Part shown: positions 16,370-24,382 of the stretch, piece after piece
Numbering within the stretch: the stretch's first letter is position 1
Layout of the letters: every line of letters starts with the position of its first letter
Assembly (NCBI RefSeq): GCF_001558695.1
Contig: NZ_LNTU01000040.1
Span: 62,001-126,000 of the forward strand
DNA from: Paramesorhizobium deserti
GTDB lineage: Bacteria > Pseudomonadota > Alphaproteobacteria > Rhizobiales > Rhizobiaceae
Direction: 5' to 3'
DNA length: 64,000 bases
Notes under the pieces: model-generated
The model's database searches: none
Told to the model about the DNA's origin: nothing
The model's input: only the letters and a program-made list of their open reading frames with translations
Made by a program: the position numbers and the translations under genes

Positions 16370-17461
16370 CTAGTTGATTGATATCTCGTTGAGCCTGACG
16401 GTCCGCTTCTTCGCGATCGAGCGGTAGCCCGCCTCCACCAGGGCAACAGTCCTGACGTTGTCGGCCACCGAAAGCGCCGGTGGCTCGCCGCTCTTCACGG
16501 CATATTGGAGTTGCTCCATCACGCCGGTGAAGGCGTGCGGAAACCACATGGTCTCCCAGGCGGGCGTCACCCACTTGCCATCGGTCGCGCTTTTCGAGGC
16601 ATAGGAGAGCGTCGAGGCCGAGCCATCGGGCCAGCCGATCGTCCCCTGGGCGACACCATCCGTCCCCTCGACCCGCCATTTGATATAATTGTCGTGCTCG
16701 AAGCCCTCTTCCCGTGGGCCAGCCCAGACATCCTCCATCGAAACCGCCAGTAGCCCTGAGCCAAACGTCAGGGTCGAGACGGTGATCCCGTCGCCATGCG
16801 CAAAGCGCGTGCGCGGGTCGCTGCGCGCCAGCGTGGTGATCGTCTCAGGCTCACCGAAGAGAAACCGAAGAACATCGAGATGATGAACGCTCATATTGGC
16901 CAGCGTCAGCCGGTCATAATCCTCAAGGAAGGTCTGCCAGTGCGGAATAGCCCGCATTTCAATGGTCGCCATGACGGGCTGGCCCAGTTCGCCACGGTCC
17001 AGGATCTGCTTGAGAACCCGCATCGATTGATCGTAGCGCATGTTCTGGTTGACGGAGAGGATTTTGCCTGATTTCGCCGCCTCGTCGCGCAGCGCGATCG
17101 CCTCCTCCAGGCTCAGGGCCAGCGGCTTTTGTGCAAGAATCCCTTTGATATGCGGCTGCCGCAAGGCCTTGCGGATCAGGTCCGGTTGCTGGTCGGGCGG
17201 AAAGGCGATGTCGAGAATCTCGACATCCGGATCAGCGATAAGCTCATCGGGTGTCTCATACACCACCGGGATGTGCCAGCGTTCAGCAACCGCTTTCGCC
17301 TTGGTGAAAGTCCGCGAAGCAATCGCCACGACCGGGAAGCTCGCCTGTGCGTACGCCGCGAGATGGCATTCCGCCATGATCATTCCCGCGCCGATGCAAC
17401 CGATTTTATAATCCTTCACCCGAACGGGCGGGTCGGGCGTGAAGCCCCTCGCGCCTGACAT
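16370..17461 (-). CDS. Gfo/Idh/MocA family oxidoreductase
   Basis: 363-residue NAD(P)-dependent dehydrogenase with an N-terminal Rossmann fold (IGCIGAGMIMAECHLAAY, about residues 20-37) and a C-terminal alpha/beta substrate domain. The usual EKP motif appears as AQKPLALS, keeping the lysine and proline but with Gln for Glu. Family substrates are sugars, inositols and their derivatives, often oxidised at C3. It is the first gene of the minus-strand operon and is divergent from the LacI-family gene at 17730. The 268-bp gap between them carries the probable shared control region. Confidence 0.9.
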   Translation of the reverse strand: MSGARGFTPDPPVRVKDYKIGCIGAGMIMAECHLAAYAQASFPVVAIASRTFTKAKAVAERWHIPVVYETPDELIADPDVEILDIAFPPDQQPDLIRKALRQPHIKGILAQKPLALSLEEAIALRDEAAKSGKILSVNQNMRYDQSMRVLKQILDRGELGQPVMATIEMRAIPHWQTFLEDYDRLTLANMSVHHLDVLRFLFGEPETITTLARSDPRTRFAHGDGITVSTLTFGSGLLAVSMEDVWAGPREEGFEHDNYIKWRVEGTDGVAQGTIGWPDGSASTLSYASKSATDGKWVTPAWETMWFPHAFTGVMEQLQYAVKSGEPPALSVADNVRTVALVEAGYRSIAKKRTVRLNEISIN

Positions 17462-17529
17462 GATGTCTCCTCCCTGGCATGCTTATGGTGGCCCGAAGAA
17501 CCTCCCCCTTCAGCGCTGCGGATACTGAT

Positions 17530-17543
17530 CTCCAAAATGATGT
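17530..17543. promoter_or_regulatory. Candidate operator half, copy A
   Basis: CTCCAAAATGATGT here is nearly the reverse complement of ACATCATTTGGAG at 17710-17722, with one A fewer in the second copy. The two face each other across the gap between the divergent Gfo/Idh/MocA operon and the LacI-family gene. Shared inverted motifs at both ends suggest binding by that regulator; the match could also be chance. Confidence 0.4.
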
Positions 17544-17709
17544 GAGTCAACATCAAAATAAATCATTTTCCATCACCAAGCGAATTTTATAGCGCGAGTC
17601 GGCGAGCAGCAGTGCCGCAAGCTTTTTGAAAAACGTGTATTTTCATTGTTGAAAGAGCCGTTCCCTATAGAAGCCGCTTGATTTCCTGCTCCACGAAATC
17701 CATCATTTT

Positions 17710-17722
17710 ACATCATTTGGAG
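17710..17722. promoter_or_regulatory. Candidate operator half, copy B, next to the regulator start
   Basis: ACATCATTTGGAG ends in the GGAG ribosome site of the gene at 17730, so protein bound here would also repress the regulator itself. It is the inverted partner of the motif at 17530-17543. Confidence 0.4.
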
Positions 17723-17729
17723 AATAGAC

Positions 17730-18743
17730 TTGCGTTTCACACTGACAGACATCGCCCGCGAGGCGGGAGTATCGAGCGCCACGGTAGACAGGGTCCTCAA
17801 CAATCGCAGCGGCGTGAAGGAACGGACGCGCGAAATCGTTCTCGATGCCGCCCGGCGACTTGGCTATCTCGGCAGCACGGCGACCGGTTCCCCGACAACC
17901 CCTATCAAACTGGATTTTGTGCTTCCAGCCGGCACGAATGCCTTCATCGCCAGCCTGCGCTCACAGATCGAACGGCAGGCCGCGGCACAAAAACAGCTCG
18001 ACGTGCGCGTTCATTCCATCGATGGCTTCAACCCGGACCGGCTGGCGAACACACTCAATGACCTGCAGGGCAATACACAAGGGGTTGGGGTGGTTGCGCT
18101 CGACCATCCGACCGTGCGCGAAGCGATGCGCGCCCTCGCCGGCTCTGGCGTGCCCGTAGTGACCCTCGTGTCCGATATCCTGCATGTGCCGAGAATCTCC
18201 TATATCGGCATCGACAACCGTGCCGCCGGGCGCCTCGGTGGGTATCTCCTGGGGAGGCTGATCGGAGACAGCGAAAAACGCAAAGTAGCTCTCTTCGCCG
18301 GATCGCTCTCCTATCGGGGCCACGAGGAACGTGAGATGGGCTTCCGGCACGTTCTCGTGGAGGAATTTCCCCAGCTGGAGATCGTCGAGTTGCGGGAAAT
18401 CCATGATGACCGCGATCAAGCCTATACGGGAACGCGCAAATTGATGGAAAGACACCCCGACCTGGCCGGCATCTACAATATCGGAGCCGGCAATCAGGGA
18501 ATCGGGCGGGCGCTCCTCGAAATCGGCAAGAACCAGTCCGTTATCTTTGTCGGACACGAGCTGACCGACGGCAGCAAGGCGCTGCTGCTCGACCGCACCA
18601 TGGATGCGGTCATCGACCAGAACCCAAGGATAGAAGCGCGGGAGGCGCTATCAACATTGACGCACGCCATCCGCGGCGAACCGATCGACTATCATCCCCC
18701 GCGCCTGCAGGTGATCTTCCGCGAGAACATTCCGGAGATATAG
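17730..18743 (+). CDS. LacI-family transcriptional regulator (TTG start)
   Basis: 337-residue regulator with an N-terminal LacI helix-turn-helix (LTDIAREAGVSSATVDRVLN, residues 4-23). A sugar-binding-like domain follows, beginning near PIKLDFVLPAGTNAFI and including GVVALDHPTVREAM and VALFAGSL. No ATG fits the HTH start; the TTG at 17730 is preceded by GGAG with 7-base spacing. It faces the sugar oxidoreductase operon (17461-11198), which it most probably controls. This would leave the other LacI protein (11198) for the transporter operons. The inducing ligand is probably a sugar or keto-sugar. Confidence 0.9.
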   Translation: MRFTLTDIAREAGVSSATVDRVLNNRSGVKERTREIVLDAARRLGYLGSTATGSPTTPIKLDFVLPAGTNAFIASLRSQIERQAAAQKQLDVRVHSIDGFNPDRLANTLNDLQGNTQGVGVVALDHPTVREAMRALAGSGVPVVTLVSDILHVPRISYIGIDNRAAGRLGGYLLGRLIGDSEKRKVALFAGSLSYRGHEEREMGFRHVLVEEFPQLEIVELREIHDDRDQAYTGTRKLMERHPDLAGIYNIGAGNQGIGRALLEIGKNQSVIFVGHELTDGSKALLLDRTMDAVIDQNPRIEAREALSTLTHAIRGEPIDYHPPRLQVIFRENIPEI

Positions 18744-18790
18744 GCGGAGCTCGAACTGTCAGCGTCGACCATCCGTCTTCGCTCGGGAAT

Positions 18791-19441
18791 TCAGATCTCT
18801 TCGAGCATATCCGCGGAAAGAGAAGAGGAAAGCCGGCGGAGACGGCCCTCGGCTACAAGAGAATCGACCAACCGCCGCTCGGCGGCGAAGGGATGCCATT
18901 CCCAGCCCACATGATCGAAACCGGTCAGCACAACGTCGTCATCGCGCGCCGCAAAGCCGGCGAGGATTTGGGCAATGACGATCATGCCGCTCGACGGCAC
19001 GACGTAGGGCTCAGGCGCAAACCGCTCGAGATCGCGGTCCAGTTGCTCATGCACGGTGGCGGGGATAACCCGGTGCAAACGGCCCGTTTTCTCGGTGAAA
19101 TTCTCGAAACTTGCGGTGTAATCGTCGCAGAAATCGTCAAGGTCGGGATGGGATCTGGCCAGTTCAGCCCGCATTCCGGCGAATTTTTCACCAGCGCGCA
19201 CGCTCCAGATCTCCCGTGCCTGCCGCACGCCGTCGCTCGTCTTCCAGCCGTCGCCATCGAGCATCGCCCGCGCCGGACGGCCGGTATTGCAGACGGCGAC
19301 CACATCCGTTTTCGTTCCGCCGGCGCCGATGGAGCGGCAATCGTTGAAGCGGATCACCACATCGGCCGCATCGATCAGGGCGCCACCCCTGGCCGGTATC
19401 CCGCCATTTCCCACGATCATGATGATGCGACCTGCCTTCAA
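18791..19441 (-). CDS. Glycosyltransferase family 29 (sialyltransferase)-like protein
   Basis: 216-residue protein whose N-terminus matches the large sialylmotif of GT29 enzymes: IVGNGG, then ID-ADVVIRFND about 15 residues on, then GTKTDVVAVCNTG (residues 8-53 overall). A small-motif-like region lies near PSSGMIVIAQIL and TGFDHVGWEWHPF (about residues 145-185). Bacterial GT29-like proteins of this length occur in rhizobia, where some are annotated as urease-operon accessory proteins, a label without clear biochemical basis. No signal or membrane segment is seen, so it would act in the cytoplasm. No other sialic acid gene is nearby. Donor and acceptor are unknown. Confidence 0.7.
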   Translation of the reverse strand: MKAGRIIMIVGNGGIPARGGALIDAADVVIRFNDCRSIGAGGTKTDVVAVCNTGRPARAMLDGDGWKTSDGVRQAREIWSVRAGEKFAGMRAELARSHPDLDDFCDDYTASFENFTEKTGRLHRVIPATVHEQLDRDLERFAPEPYVVPSSGMIVIAQILAGFAARDDDVVLTGFDHVGWEWHPFAAERRLVDSLVAEGRLRRLSSSLSADMLEEI

Positions 19442-19682
19442 AGACCGTTGCTCCCATAATGACGCATTTCAAGGCGGAGACGCCGGGCTGCCAGAACAGC
19501 ACGTACCGCGGAATTAGCATACATCTGTGAAGCTGGCGACACGCCCTTGCGCTCCCGGCATTTCATTGCGTGTGAAGAGCTTGAGCAGGCGCCCGATAGC
19601 TTATCCGTATCTTTTTGATGTGGGATGTCGGAACCGAAGCGCCTCGTGCGTCCTATGGACATCAGCAACAGGAGAGATTCCG
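19442..19682. other. 241-bp intergenic region, no recognised gene
   Basis: Lies between the divergent GT29-like and VOC genes and must carry both promoters. No strong -35/-10 pair or repeat was recognised. Confidence 0.4.
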
Positions 19683-20066
19683 ATGAGTGTGCTTAAAAAA
19701 AAGGCTTCCTCGGCCATCATCGCGGTGAGCGACATCGAGCGGGCACGGCGCTTTTACAGCGATACGCTCGGCCTCGAACTCAACGAAAAAGGCATGGAGG
19801 GCGTGCTGGTCTATAAGACCGGCGCGACCCATCTTGTCGTCTACCCTTCCGAATTTGCCGGCACCAACAAGGCCAACGCCGTAGTGTGGGACTGCGGTGC
19901 CGATATAGACGCCATCGCTGCCGATCTGCGCGCCAAGGGCGTGAAATTCGAGCACTATGAGATGAATGGTGTGACTTATAAGGATGGCGTCCACGACGCC
20001 GACGGGTTCAAGATGGTCTGGTTCAAGGATCCTGACGGCAATATCCTGCATCTGAACAGTGCATGA
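19683..20066 (+). CDS. VOC family protein (glyoxalase/dioxygenase fold)
   Basis: 127-residue single-domain VOC protein. It has the family pattern SSAIIAVSDIERARRFYSD near the start, a mid strand with THLVVYPS, and KMVWFKDPDGNILHL at the end. Glu/His positions for metal binding are only partly evident. The ATG at 19683 follows GAGAGATTCC. It precedes the carotenoid oxygenase by 51 bp, with a perfect 22-bp palindrome between them. Members include glyoxalase I, extradiol dioxygenases and resistance proteins, so no reaction can be assigned. Confidence 0.85.
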   Translation: MSVLKKKASSAIIAVSDIERARRFYSDTLGLELNEKGMEGVLVYKTGATHLVVYPSEFAGTNKANAVVWDCGADIDAIAADLRAKGVKFEHYEMNGVTYKDGVHDADGFKMVWFKDPDGNILHLNSA

Positions 20067-20074
20067 AACACCCC

Positions 20075-20096
20075 GTTATGCCGATATCGGCATAAC
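20075..20096. repeat. Perfect 22-bp palindrome upstream of the carotenoid oxygenase gene
   Basis: Bases 20075-20096 read identically on both strands (half-site GTTATGCCGAT). There is no spacer and no T-run, so a dimeric regulator site is at least as likely as a terminator. It ends 21 bp before the oxygenase ATG, so a bound protein would block this gene's leader. Confidence 0.7.
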
Positions 20097-20117
20097 TTGC
20101 ACCGGGAGGAATCGTAT

Positions 20118-21557
20118 ATGACGCATTCCAACTCCTATGCGCTCGGCTTCACGACCCTGGACCACGAGATCGAGAACGTGTCCCTGACGGTGACAGGCGC
20201 CCTGCCCGACTGGCTGAGCGGTAGCCTGATCCGCACCGGTCCCGCTCGGTTCGAGGTGGGCAAACAGGCCTATATCCACTGGTTCGATGGCCTCGCCATG
20301 TTGCACGCCTTCGCGTTCGACTCGGGATCGGTAAACTATTCCAATCGGTTCATCCGATCACGGAGTTGGTGCGAAGCCGAGGAGAAGGGCCGCATCGCGC
20401 GGGGTGAATTCATGACCGATCCGTGTCGGACGATCTTCGGCCGGGTGGCAGCGCTTTTCGCCCCAAAGCTCACCGACAACGCCAATGTCAATATCGGGGT
20501 GCTCGGCGAGCGGATCGTCGCGCTCACCGAGACGCCGATGCCGATCCGCTTCGATCCGCAAACGCTCGAAACGCAGGGACACCTCACGCTTGGCGAAGCG
20601 GTGAGGGGGCAGCTCTCCACCGCTCACCCACACAGCGATGGAACGCGCAGTTACTCTTATGTAATCGAGATGGGGCGCAAGAGCATCTACCGCCTGTTCG
20701 TCGATGAGAACGGGCAGCAGCGCGTGCTTGCCGAACTGCCAGCCGATCAACCGAGCTATATGCACTCGTTCGGCATGTCGGAACGCTACTTGATCCTCAC
20801 CGAATTCCCGTTGCTCGTGAACCCGCTCCGGCTGGCGCTCTCGGGCAGACCGTTCATCACCAATTACCGCTGGCAGCCGGAGCGTGGCACGATTTTTACC
20901 GTAGTCGACAAGACAAGCGGTACGGTGGTAGCGCGAGCCGCGGCGGCGCCCTGCTTTGCCTTCCACCACGTCAATGCCTTCGAAGAAAAAGATGCGGTAC
21001 ATGTCGACTTCCTCGCCTATCCAGACGCCGGAGTGATCGACCGCCTTCGCCTCGATCGGCTGCGTGCCGGCGGGCCGTCCTCCGCGGTCTCGACGCTGAC
21101 CCGCTTCTCGATTCCGCTGGGCGGGGCCGATAGCGGATTGCAAGCGGTGGAGGGAGAAATTCTATGCGACACGCCTTTCGAGCTGCCACGCATTGATTAC
21201 CCGCGTCACGCCGGCAGGCGGCATAGCCACGTCTGGGGTGTCGGCCAAAGCGATGCGGCGACATTTCTCGATATGATAGTGAAGGTCGAGCTCGCCGGCG
21301 CGACGCCCCTCGTGCGGCGATGGCATCAGGACCATTGCTACGCCGGCGAACCCGTATTCGTCGCCGGCCCGGGAGGCAATGCCGAGGACGACGGCATTCT
21401 GCTGTCGGTGGTGCTGGATGCGCGGGCGCAGACGTCGTTCCTGCTCGTCCTCGATGCCGCGACCCTTGCCGAACGCGCAAGGGCCGCGGTGCCGCACCAC
21501 ATTCCGTTCGGCTTCCACGGCAATCACTTTCCAGACCCGGCCTCCCGGCCTCGGTGA
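20118..21557 (+). CDS. Carotenoid cleavage oxygenase family protein
   Basis: 479-residue protein of the carotenoid/stilbene cleavage oxygenase family, a seven-bladed propeller with Fe(II) held by four histidines. Candidate ligands are visible: His170 (TAHPHSD), His216 (YMHSFGM), His283 or 284 (AFHHVNAF) and about His467 (FGFHGNHF). The early GSLIRTGPARFEVG and HWFDGLAMLHAF blocks are typical of the family. The ATG at 20118 is preceded by GGGAGGAATCGTAT. Substrates in the family include apocarotenoids, lignostilbenes and resveratrol. Nothing nearby makes carotenoids, so a stilbene or plant-derived apocarotenoid is the likelier substrate. The gene lies next to an integrase remnant. Confidence 0.9.
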   Translation: MTHSNSYALGFTTLDHEIENVSLTVTGALPDWLSGSLIRTGPARFEVGKQAYIHWFDGLAMLHAFAFDSGSVNYSNRFIRSRSWCEAEEKGRIARGEFMTDPCRTIFGRVAALFAPKLTDNANVNIGVLGERIVALTETPMPIRFDPQTLETQGHLTLGEAVRGQLSTAHPHSDGTRSYSYVIEMGRKSIYRLFVDENGQQRVLAELPADQPSYMHSFGMSERYLILTEFPLLVNPLRLALSGRPFITNYRWQPERGTIFTVVDKTSGTVVARAAAAPCFAFHHVNAFEEKDAVHVDFLAYPDAGVIDRLRLDRLRAGGPSSAVSTLTRFSIPLGGADSGLQAVEGEILCDTPFELPRIDYPRHAGRRHSHVWGVGQSDAATFLDMIVKVELAGATPLVRRWHQDHCYAGEPVFVAGPGGNAEDDGILLSVVLDARAQTSFLLVLDAATLAERARAAVPHHIPFGFHGNHFPDPASRPR

Positions 21558-21718
21558 GGACGCCCGCAGCACGGTAGACCTTCGGAGGGTTGACGTTGGA
21601 AGACTGAAAACTATACGCGTGGTTATAGTCGCGCCAGGCTTCGGCTACCCGCGCAGGCGTTTGCGCCGTTAGCTTTTGGCAGCTTGCCTTATCGGACATG
21701 AATTGCTAGCCCTTGCGA

Positions 21719-22567
21719 ATGTCGGCAGAAAAGCCTTCCCACACCGCCAATACCAACGCCGCCTATATCCGGGACTGGCGCCATTATGCCGCCTGGTGCA
21801 GACGTCGAGGGCTGGAACCGCTGCCGCCGGATGCTGAGCGGATCAGCCTCTACCTCATCGCCCAGGCCTCTCCCGCCGAAGATGATGGCGCGGCGGCGCT
21901 TTCGATCTCCACCATCGAGCGCCGGCTGGCGGGGCTTGCCTGGAATTTTGCCCAACGTGGCTTCGCCTTCGACCGCAGGGACAGCCATATTGCCGAAGCC
22001 ATAGTTGAGATCCGCCGCCATCGCCGTCCGTCAGCCACCAAGGAGACGGTGAGCGCCGAGGATATTCTGGCCTTGATCGGTACCCTTGGCTACGATCTTC
22101 GGGGGCTGCGTGACCGCGCCATTCTACTGATCGGTTTTGCCGGCAATTTGCGTCGTTCTGAAATCACCGGCCTCGATATCCGCCAAGGCGACAGCACCGA
22201 CGGTACTGGCTGGATCGAAATTCAGGAAAAAGGTGTGCTTGTGACCCTCAATGCCAAGAATGGCTCGCACACGGTGGAAATCGGACGCGGCCCATCGGAA
22301 CGCTCCTGCCCAGTCGTGGCGCTGGAGAAGTGGATGCACTTTTCCAGGATATCCCGCGGACCGCTTTTCCGCCGCATCCTGCGCGACGGCAAGACGATCG
22401 GCACTGAGCGGCTCAACGACCGGCATGTCGCCCGTCTGGTCAAGCAGACGGCGCTTGCCGCCGGCATTCGCGCCGATCTTCCCGAAGAGGCCCGGATAGC
22501 CAGATTCGCCGGCCAGTCGCTGCGCGGCGGCAAGCGGGGCGCTCCCGCCAGGCCGAGCCGGCCATAG
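21719..22567 (+). pseudogene. Tyrosine recombinase/phage integrase, C-terminally truncated
   Basis: 282 codons from ATG 21719 encode a site-specific recombinase. There is a SAM-like N-terminal domain (NAAYIRDWRHYAAWCRRRG) and a catalytic domain with the first Arg in GNLRRSEITGLD and an active-site box variant, FAGQSLRGG, near the end. The usual H-x-x-R box would read GHSLR; here Gln replaces His. The protein then runs into GKRGAPARPSRP and stops. The expected LGH segment and the catalytic tyrosine about 30 residues later are missing, so it should be inactive. It marks an old integration between the oxygenase gene and the glycerophosphodiesterase gene. No good ribosome site was seen. Confidence 0.8.
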
Positions 22568-22605
22568 CCAGACAGCCCTACCACACAGATAAAGCAATCG
22601 AACCC

Positions 22606-23589
22606 ATGCGAAGAATCTGGCGCCCTCTGCTCGTCCTCCTCTTGCTCCTCGCGGCTTTCGTCTATCTAACCAATACGAGCCTGCTTGCCTCCAGATCGGC
22701 CGGCGACCCCATTCTGCTCGCGCATCGCGGCATCGCCCAACGCTTCGATACGACTGCTCTCGAGAACGACACCTGCACAGCGGAACGGATTTTCCCACCG
22801 ACGCACGCATTTCTGGAAAATACGATCCCTTCAATGCGCGCGAGTTTCGAAGCAGGCGCCGATATCGTCGAGATCGACGTCCATCCCACGACCGATGGCA
22901 AGTTCGCGGTCTTCCATGACTGGACGGTCGATTGCCGCACCGACGGAACAGGCGTGACCCGCGAGCATTCGATGGCCGAGTTGAAGAAGCTCGATATCGG
23001 CCATGGCTATACGGCGGACGGCGGCAAGACCTTTCCGTTCCGGGGCAAGGGCATTGGGCTGATGCCATCACTCGACGACGTGCTGAACGCATTTCCCAAC
23101 CGTCGTTTCCTCATCAACGTCAAGAGCCGCGATCCCGAAGAGGGTGCGAAGCTTGCCGCCGCGCTGAAAGCTCTCCCGGCGAACCGGCGGGCGCAGCTCA
23201 TGGTCTATGGCGGCGACGAGCCGGTGACCCGGCTCAAAAGCGAATTGCCCGAGGTGAAAACCGTCTCTCGCGGTTCGCTCAAAGCCTGCCTCATCCGCTA
23301 TATCGCCTATGGCTGGACCGGGATCGTGCCGGAAACCTGCCGCAACATGGCGGTTCTCGTTCCGATCAATGTTGCGCCATGGCTGTGGGGCTGGCCGGAT
23401 CGCTTCCTCAACCGTATGGAAGCCGCTGGCAGCACGGTCTTCCTTCTCGGCCCTTATGGCGGAGGCGCATTCTCCACCGGCATCGACACCCCGGAAGAGA
23501 TCAAGCAGCTTCCTGTCGGCTATTCCGGCGGCATCTGGACCAACGAGATCGAAATGGCAGCCGATGCGCTGAAGTCGAAGCCCCGGTAG
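22606..23589 (+). CDS. Glycerophosphodiester phosphodiesterase family protein
   Basis: 327-residue GDPD TIM-barrel enzyme, which splits glycerophosphodiesters into glycerol-3-phosphate and an alcohol. The N-terminus has one hydrophobic anchor (PLLVLLLLLAAFVYL, residues 7-21), so the enzyme is probably held on the periplasmic side of the inner membrane. Motifs are LAHRG (catalytic His-Arg, about 38-42), ENTIPSMRASFEAGADIVEID with the metal-binding Glu/Asp, and FAVFHDW with the second His. An insertion separates the HRG and ENT motifs. It follows the integrase remnant and is transcribed toward the minus-strand GntR gene, ending 11 bp before it. Confidence 0.88.
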   Translation: MRRIWRPLLVLLLLLAAFVYLTNTSLLASRSAGDPILLAHRGIAQRFDTTALENDTCTAERIFPPTHAFLENTIPSMRASFEAGADIVEIDVHPTTDGKFAVFHDWTVDCRTDGTGVTREHSMAELKKLDIGHGYTADGGKTFPFRGKGIGLMPSLDDVLNAFPNRRFLINVKSRDPEEGAKLAAALKALPANRRAQLMVYGGDEPVTRLKSELPEVKTVSRGSLKACLIRYIAYGWTGIVPETCRNMAVLVPINVAPWLWGWPDRFLNRMEAAGSTVFLLGPYGGGAFSTGIDTPEEIKQLPVGYSGGIWTNEIEMAADALKSKPR

Positions 23590-23600
23590 ACCGGCGCCTA

Positions 23601-24302
23601 TCAGCCATCATCGCCGGCTGCCGAGCGGAAGCGTGCCTTGGCGCGTTCCACGTGACGGAAAAAGGCTTCCTGCGCCCGGTATTTGTCGCCGGAAGCAATC
23701 GAATCGACCATTTCACGATGCTCGCGGTTGGAAACCGCCAGCCCCCCTGCCTGGACAAGGCTGCGGACCCGGCAAAGATGCAGCTTGTCCACCAGGGTTT
23801 TGTATTCCCGCATCAGGACGCTGTTCCCGGTGGCCGACATCAGATATTCATGGAACTCCAGATTGGCATGATAGTAGCCGTCAAAGTCGCGCGCCGCCGC
23901 CAGTCCGTCCATCGTATCGAGCCGGGCTGAAAGCTTCTCGAGCATCCGGTCTGTCACCTTCTCCGTCAGTAGACGTCCGGCAAGGCCGAAGATCGCGGCG
24001 CGGACATCGTAGATCTCCAGGGCTTCCGCAGTGGAGATCGCGCGCACGAACATGCCGCGATTTCGCACCATGGTGACGAAACCGCGCGCTTCGAGGCCGC
24101 GCATCGCTTCACGGAGCGGTCCCCGGCTGGTGCCGAAACGGTTCGACAGGTGGATTTCGTTCAGGCGCTCTCCCGGCGCGATCTCGCCCGCGAGGATCAA
24201 CCGCTCCAACTCGCGCTCCAGATGCGCGGTCAAAGACCGTGTAGACTGCCGACCCGCTTCCTCCTGAACGGCAGCGGTCGCAGTGTCCAATTCTGTCGTC
24301 AT
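23601..24302 (-). CDS. GntR-family regulator with FCD domain
   Basis: 233-residue regulator with an N-terminal winged helix (LERLILAGEIAPGERLNEIHLSNRFGTSRGPLREA split over residues about 33-68) and an all-alpha FCD ligand domain with metal-binding-type histidines (YYHANLEFHEYL, HREMVDSI). The ATG at 24302 was chosen because GGAGTCAGGG precedes it; a longer form from 24383 would overlap the previous gene's stop. It follows the MmgE/PrpD gene on the minus strand. Its probable targets are the TGTTGACA boxes at 25799, 25849 and 26001 between the two divergent operons it sits beside. The ligand is expected to be a carboxylic acid. Confidence 0.9.
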   Translation of the reverse strand: MTTELDTATAAVQEEAGRQSTRSLTAHLERELERLILAGEIAPGERLNEIHLSNRFGTSRGPLREAMRGLEARGFVTMVRNRGMFVRAISTAEALEIYDVRAAIFGLAGRLLTEKVTDRMLEKLSARLDTMDGLAAARDFDGYYHANLEFHEYLMSATGNSVLMREYKTLVDKLHLCRVRSLVQAGGLAVSNREHREMVDSIASGDKYRAQEAFFRHVERAKARFRSAAGDDG

Positions 24303-24382
24303 CCCTGACTCCGACAATGCGCGCCCTTCCCGTGCGTATTGGAGGCCGGATGGCGACGGGCGCTCACCGGCCTCCCGCTTCA

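Noticed and set aside
20971-21699. Minus-strand frame whose first 45 codons look protein-like
   Set aside because: The start (MSDKASCQKLTAQTP) falls in the gap, but the rest is antisense to the carotenoid oxygenase and no family was recognised. Could be a fragment, not supported enough to list.
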